DNA of 64,000 nt from Candidatus Sabulitectum silens (GTDB taxonomy: Bacteria > Fermentibacterota > Fermentibacteria > Fermentibacterales > JCC-6): the NCBI GenBank assembly GCA_001875255.1, contig MJAN01000009.1, positions 34,299-98,298 of the forward strand, written 5' to 3'. The position numbers were made by a program, and so were the translations under genes. This document shows positions 59,111 to 64,000 of this stretch, one piece after another. The notes below the pieces were generated by a model. That model was not told the DNA's origin, did no database searches, and was given only the letters and a program-made list of their open reading frames with translations. Numbering within the stretch: position 1 is the first letter of the stretch; every line of letters starts with the position of its first letter.

Positions 59111-60566
59111 CTAGTCCAGCACTACTGCCCTTTGGAAACTGGTATCCGTGTTTCTATCGTACAGGAAATAGACTCCCGGCGGCATTTCCAGGAAAGCTTC
59201 CTCACCCTCTGTCAATGAAATGTCTGAGACAATTCTTCCGGTGATGTCAACGACACGGAGTTCAGCTGAAACCTCACAGATAATGCCGATGCCCCCGATG
59301 CAGGGGGATGAGGACAGTCTGATAGAAGCTCTTTCGCTGAATGCAAGGTTAGTTTTCTCCTCAGTATGAACCGGCCAGGAAGTCCTGACGGCGCATACTC
59401 CGGGACTGGAGCCATCCATGGCAATGCAGATCAGGGGGGTAGGAAACTGATCTGATTCCAGAAGGCACATGTCCTTGGCGGGGGAAGACGGCAGGGCTAT
59501 ACTGGGCTCGGTTTGAGGATCGGTGAGAGTCAGTAATGGACAATGGATGCTTGCTGCTGTCAGCGCAACAAGCTTCCAGCTCTCAGCGTCCTGAAAAACG
59601 CTCAATGCGACTATATCAGAAGGGAGTTCATATGAATCCTCATAGTTGCCCTGGTTTCCCATTATAAGAGTTGCTTCGTTATAGCCCCATGCGATAAGCT
59701 CGGGATATGGCCAACCCGGCCCGGAAATATTCGGGATGTATTCAAGGTTCTGGGATATGAAATCTGTTTCTTCAATACTCCAGACAGTGAATCCAACCAG
59801 CAGGTTATCAACCCAGAAATCGGGATTCCAGCCGAAGTGGCTTACGGCAAGACATGGTATGGGGAATCCGAGATATCCATAGAGGGAAATAGCATGTTCC
59901 GCATCCGTATATTGACCCACCTGTATGACCGTCTCTAACGGAAACACTTCCGCTCATTACGCTTCCACGGTCGATGGACATACCCATCTCTGACCAGCCG
60001 TTGCCGTTGACATCCATATCGGTGACCTTCATCCATTCATCCAGTGTTGATATGGGGTATGGGTCACTCCATACAGATTCTCCGTTCTGGCCGTTCAGTC
60101 CGTAGAAATAGCACCAGTCGGAGCCGTCGTTGCCCAGAACCAGTACGACAACATCTCCGGGGTTCGGACCTTCTGATTTCTCAAGATAGGCAACTGAGTG
60201 TTCCTGGGGCAGAGACCATATGATGCTGCCGTCTGCACCTGAAAACACAGTTATTGCAGGAGTCAAACCAGTTCCCGCGGCTAGATCCTGAATTCCGTCA
60301 AGATTCACATCGCCTATATTTCTGAGGCATTCCGTGCGCCAGACTCCGGGAACGCTGTCGTTCTGCCAGAGGATCTCACCGGTAATACCGTCGAGACAGA
60401 ATACACCTGAAGCACTGTACTCGGAAGAAGCTGTAAAACAGTCCTCTGTTCCGTCTCCGTTTACATCTCCAGCGCATTCAACAGAGATTTGACCCGTTGG
60501 AAGTGCGGTCCAGTGGATGTCAAGGGGACCCAGAAACAGGATCATGAAGAAAGCAGCATGAATCAT
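59111..60566 (-). CDS. Secreted PQQ/FG-GAP propeller protein with sorting-type C terminus
   Basis: About 485 residues, one break near 59940. Signal peptide MIHAAFFMILFLG. Blades GDVNGDGTEDCFTASSEYSA, GDVNLDGIQDLAAGTG and LDGITGEILWQND, GADGSIIWSLPQ combine FG-GAP Asp loops with PQQ-type W-containing units. The end (AELRVVDITGRIVSDISL, PPGVYFLYDRNTD) is a sorting-domain-like beta sandwich without the usual NPxxN start. Probably surface-exposed. It converges on the FG-GAP gene with a 16-bp gap. Confidence 0.8.
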
Positions 60567-60678
60567 ACTCTATTCCTCTCTCCTCGAATATGACAAGGCA
60601 GCAGTGCAGATACAACTCCACTTTTCCGAATCAGTTATCCATTAACTCCTGAAGCGGCCCTTCATCGGTTTGCTTCAG

Positions 60679-62115
60679 TCATCTCAAAAGCACGCAGCGG
60701 CACAGGGCGGAGCCCTGCTCGGTATTTATCCGTACCGTGTAGCAGCCGGCGGGCAGGGAGGGGTGCGGTGTCCACATCATATTGCTCCGGCCAGGAGGGA
60801 GTATCTCTTCTGTGGGGTTGTTCACCAGTCTGCCTGAAATGTCAAAGATCTCCATGGTTACAGGGGACCCCTCGGGCAGTGAGACGGCGATGTTAAGTGT
60901 TCCGGTGAAAGGGTTATTTTCCGCTGAGGCTGTGAAATGCGCCGGTTCCAGCCCCGATACGCCGGCGTTGTAAACCGGGTATTCCACCACATCGGAGATG
61001 TTGTCACTGAACCTGAATACTGCCTGGGACCAGTTCCCTGAAGCCAGTGGGTCGATCCCCTCGGCGGTTGTGTAGGTAACGGTGGAGCCGTAATCCAGGG
61101 TGAGGGGATACATGGGCCAGGAATCGGTGGAATCGAAAAGGATCTCCATTATCACAGGACAGTTCCCGTCGGGGTCGAAGTAGTCCACTGAAGCGGCGGC
61201 GGTGGGGCCTGAGCCGGTGAACCCGGGGTTTGTGAGCTCCGGCAGCTGATTGCTTGCGGGGCTGATGGAGAGTTCCCGGAGGTAAATTCTGCCCCCATCG
61301 GTGTTGTCGGCCTCCTGGGGGCCCCCAGAAGTGTGATCCTCTGGGTGAAGGCCGCCACTGCAAGGGTGGGGTCCGAGGGGTCGTACCATGTCTGGAAATA
61401 GGGGTCTTCCATGAGGTCGGCCAGCTGGCAGGTCAGCCTGAGGGTATTCGAGGAGGGATATTCCTGAACCTCGATGTCGCCTATCTTCTCAAGGTCTTCC
61501 ATGCCGGTCCCGGTTACCTTGTAGAGCCCCGGGGTGATTATTCCCGGGGAATCCACCGTGTACATAAGGGCAAAGACCGTGTCGGGGCTGGACTGGGCGG
61601 GGTCGGTGATGCCGAAGAGATAGGCGAAGAAGGTTATCCCGGAACTCACAGGGAAGCCTCCTCCTGCATTGGTTATGGATGCGAAGAACTCAGTATCGGT
61701 GAAGCTTACCCTGCAGTCCACTATGTCCAGGTGTATGTAGCCGAAGGCCTCATCGCCCTGGGGGTCGGAGCGGAATCTGGTAAGGTCCGGCGGAGGCGGG
61801 TTTCCCCGGATGCCGTGGCAACGGGGAAGAGGTCCATTTCACCGGACTGTATCAACCGGAAACCATACCTGCGTGTTCCGACACCGGGCCAGGCACCGTG
61901 GCGGTGAAGGTGGAGGGGCCGTCGGGGATGGATGTCATGGCTTCTTCCTCTATTCCGCTTTCACGGAAGAGCAGGAAGTTTTCGGCGTCGGGATTCTCCA
62001 CCCTCATGACTATGGACTGGTCGGGAAGGAGTGCGCTGTGTCTGATGCTGTTCCAGTACTGGTAACCGGTTGCGTTCATGGCCAGTATGAAAAAGGGGAT
62101 GAGTGTTCCTTTCAT
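60679..62115 (-). CDS. Secreted protein with T9SS-type sorting domain (heavily frameshifted)
   Basis: About 478 residues spread over at least three frames (breaks near 61320, 61800 and 61850). Signal peptide MKGTLIPFFILAMNATG. The middle part (DIVDCRVSFTDTEFFASITN, VFALMYTVDSPGIITPGLYK) is beta-rich and unfamiliar. The last ~85 residues (ENNPFTGTLNIAVSLPEGSP, MEIFDISGRLVNN, PAGCYTVRINTE) are a sorting domain. The gene follows the barrel gene by 9 nt on the minus strand, so they are probably co-transcribed. Confidence 0.75.
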
Positions 62116-62124
62116 GGCTTCCTC

Positions 62125-62916
62125 CTAGAATCTGAGCCCGAAAACAACCGAATGACTCTGGTTCTTCAGGGGCACGGGATCGTTCTCTATAAGGATCTGC
62201 TCGTCACCGAAGGGCACATAGGCATAGGTGGGCATATAGAGAGTGTTCCAGCCCATCATGAACCGGTATTCCGCCAGAAGGGGCGCACCTGCAAGGGAGA
62301 ACTCAACCCCTGTTCCGTAGACCATGGCGAAATCGAACATGTCCACCTCGGACATGTCATCGTCCGCCGACAGGGGCACCGATCCGTTCCGTCGTCGAGG
62401 GTTCCCCGGAGTGTGTACCGGTCATTTATCTTCAGGGACATGGCGGTGCCGGCAAGGGTGTAGAGCTGAGAGCCTCGCCCTGCCAAAGGGCGAAACGGGT
62501 AAGCACCGGTATGTCCAGATAATCCATCTCATAGGTGACTGCCAGGGTGGTGGGGATCTCAAGTATCTCCACGCCGATGTCCTGGCTTGAGCCCCTCTGG
62601 CCATAGAAGAGCTCCTGCTGCATGCTGAACCTGGGGGTGACCGGCCAGTTGACGAAGACTCCACCGGCAAGTCCGGTTCTGAAGCTGCTGGAAACGGTGT
62701 ATTCGGAGTTCCTTTCTTCGGTGCCCACATGCTGGGTAACCGTTCCGCCCAGCTTCACACCGAAGGAAACATCGGACCAGGTGCCTGCGCTCCCCTGTTC
62801 CGGCAGTGCGAATAGAAGTAATGGAAGGGCAAGGAGTTTCAGTGCGGCGATTTCCGGCTTGCTCTTTCTTCTGTGGTCCTTCAGGGGTGTCTCCTCGCTT
62901 TGACCTTGTGTTGCAT
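62125..62916 (-). CDS. Outer-membrane beta-barrel protein (PorT-like), frameshifted
   Basis: About 263 residues. After a one-base repair near 62890 the N terminus reads MQHKVKARRHPLKDHRRKSK then a hydrophobic LLALPLLLFALPEQGSA signal. The mature part alternates hydrophobic residues in about ten strands (VSFGVKLGGTVTQHVGT, RFSMQQELFYGQRGSS, ALAVTYEMDYLDIPVLTRF-like) and ends SHSVVFGLRF with a terminal aromatic, as outer-membrane barrels do. DYLDIPVL is typical of the porin-family/PorT-type proteins of Bacteroidota. Further repairs near 62480 and 62385. Confidence 0.75.
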
Positions 62917-63052
62917 GACGTGACAGTAACGTTTTTTCAATATAGACCTGCTCACCGCACCGGTCAACGAGGTTTCCATCCCTGGTGATTCAGCAATTCT
63001 GTCCGGGTAGTTCCATCATTTTCAGGAGTAAAGAGTTCATGTGTCCATCGTA

Positions 63053-63081
63053 TTGACCATGGATACGGTGAAGAGTATAAA
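63053..63081 (+). promoter_or_regulatory. Promoter of the 63118 gene
   Basis: TTGACC 63053-63058, 17-bp spacer, TATAAA 63076-63081; 36 bp to the start codon, which has AAAGGA upstream. Confidence 0.75.
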
Positions 63082-63117
63082 TGCATTCGAGAGCTCAAAA
63101 ACAGAAAGGATGTCAGA

Positions 63118-63952
63118 ATGCAGTTTATTCTTATGGCCCTTTGTCTCATGGGGGTCTCCCCGGATGGCAATGTCAACGACGGAGTCATCAGCAACTGGAG
63201 CCCGGTTGACGCTGCCATCGAGTTCACGGTTCTTGAGACCTGGAACATCGACTGGTCGGCGAACTGCCTCGGTCTTACCACATGGGAGAGCGGATCCACG
63301 GTTAACATCGTTTCTCCAGCAGCACCGGCAACGAGCTGAACAGCCTCGACCCCTCAACCGGTGGGTCAGCCGGCGCTATTCCCAAGCCTTCAGGTTCCCT
63401 TAACGGCTTCGGCGTTGCCTACAACGAAAGCCTCACCACACCCATCTGGCACATCAACAGCTGGCAGGTAGGCGACCTCTTCTACACTGAAGACCAGTTC
63501 TCCACCTGGCAGACCATGGCCAACCCCTGCGGCACAGGCGGCCGTGGAATGTCCTTCGACGGCGAGGCTTACTGGCAGAACAACTCCACCTCCCTGGTTC
63601 GCTTCATCCCCGGTGGATCCTCACAGACCTTCACCAGCATGGCTCCCTCGCAGATTTCAGGCATTGCCGTTGTCCCCGGTCCCACCGACGACACCCATGT
63701 CATGGTCACCACCTACAACGACAACGTTTCATCCTCTACTCCTACGACGGTTCCTCGATGACCCAGGTCGCCACCGGCGTTAGCCCGGCCGGCCTTGGCA
63801 ACACCAACAGACTTGGTCTGTCATGGTGCGAGTCCCGGTCATCGCTCTTCTTCAGCTATGCCGTCTCAGGCGGTTACGAGATCGCCGAGCTGGAGTTCGA
63901 TGTTGTATCCCTCACCAGGGACACCTGGGCCGGGATCAAGACAAGCTTCTAG
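63118..63952 (+). CDS. Secreted propeller-like protein, paralogue of the 5316 gene
   Basis: About 278 residues after repairs near 63313 and 63730. Short signal MQFILMALCLMGVS. The mature part has NGFGVAYNESL, LFYTEDQFSTW, CGTGGRGMSFDGEAYW, STSLVRFIPGGSS, ISGIAVVPG and a final LEFDVVSLTRDTW, AGIKTSF. Order and spacing match the gene at 5316-6151. No sorting domain. It is followed by a strong hairpin and has its own promoter, so it is probably a well expressed single gene. Function unknown. Confidence 0.7.
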
Positions 63953-63969
63953 GATTCCCGTAATATGAA

Positions 63970-63995
63970 GAAGGGGGCGGTCTGACCGCCCCCTT
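63970..63995 (+). terminator. Hairpin terminator at the window end
   Basis: GAAGGGGGCGGT / ACCGCCCCCTTC, a perfect 12-bp stem with a CTG loop, 17 nt after the stop of the 63118 gene. The sequence ends before any T tract can be seen. Confidence 0.8.
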
Positions 63996-64000
63996 CACTG

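Noticed and set aside
1968..63952. Mass pseudogenisation
   Set aside because: Breaks are single-base, mostly in homopolymers, with all catalytic motifs retained on both sides and no stop-codon accumulation; housekeeping genes are equally affected.

Overview
The window reads as a slice of the chromosome of an uncultured, strictly anaerobic, diderm bacterium of the FCB group (Bacteroidota relatives). A Fermentibacterota-like lineage would fit, but that is inference. Support comes from six secreted proteins that end in a type IX secretion (T9SS) sorting-type domain, a gingipain-like C25 peptidase, an outer-membrane barrel protein, a 31-residue COX24/AURKAIP1-type protein next to HU, a flavodiiron protein, and a fermentative Buk/Ptb/2-oxoacid:ferredoxin oxidoreductase cluster. 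There is no rRNA, phage, transposase or CRISPR array. Two tRNAs are present (Ala-GGC, Arg-CCG).

Layout. 0.1-6.2 kb: small Lys-rich protein, EamA transporter, DUF5684 membrane protein, copper-type P-ATPase, diacylglycerol-kinase-like lipid kinase and a secreted propeller-like protein. 6.4-12.4 kb: one operon of butyrate kinase, phosphate butyryltransferase, Na+/solute symporter, OFOR alpha and a fused OFOR beta-gamma. Together these could import an organic acid or amino acid, oxidise a 2-oxoacid to acyl-CoA and recover ATP. 12.4-19.2 kb: YaiI-type protein, secreted RCC1-repeat protein, two small Cys-rich proteins, hydrolase, amidohydrolase, sensor kinase, RRM RNA-binding protein and LCCL lipoprotein. 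19.4-24.7 kb: TetR-HlyD-ABC-ABC-permease-permease efflux operon. 24.7-36 kb: flavodiiron protein, MFS exporter, hybrid kinase, secreted M1 peptidase and DtxR regulator, punctuated by four copies of an unexplained intergenic repeat. 37-43 kb: Pcm, sensor kinase, PadR, and a cyclase-ATPase-TPR giant. 43.2-47.9 kb: TetR-MFP-RND efflux operon with tandem palindromic operators. 48-54.7 kb: bicupin, aminotransferase, nitrilase, AI-2E family permease, C25 peptidase and PPC-domain protein. 54.7-57 kb: tRNA-Ala, HU, COX24-like protein, phosphoesterase, tRNA-Arg, then a small accessory patch with a nucleotidyltransferase pair. 57-64 kb: four secreted proteins with propeller or sorting-domain features and an outer-membrane barrel.

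More than half of the larger genes are broken by what look like single-base indels, mostly a missing base in a short homopolymer. Motifs and domain order continue exactly across the breaks, so I treat these as base-calling errors and give one coordinate span per gene. Protein lengths for such genes are approximate. Convergent genes are packed extremely tightly: two pairs share a CTAG in which both stop codons lie. Recognisable promoters follow TTGAC(A)-N16/17-TAT(A/C)(A/T)T.
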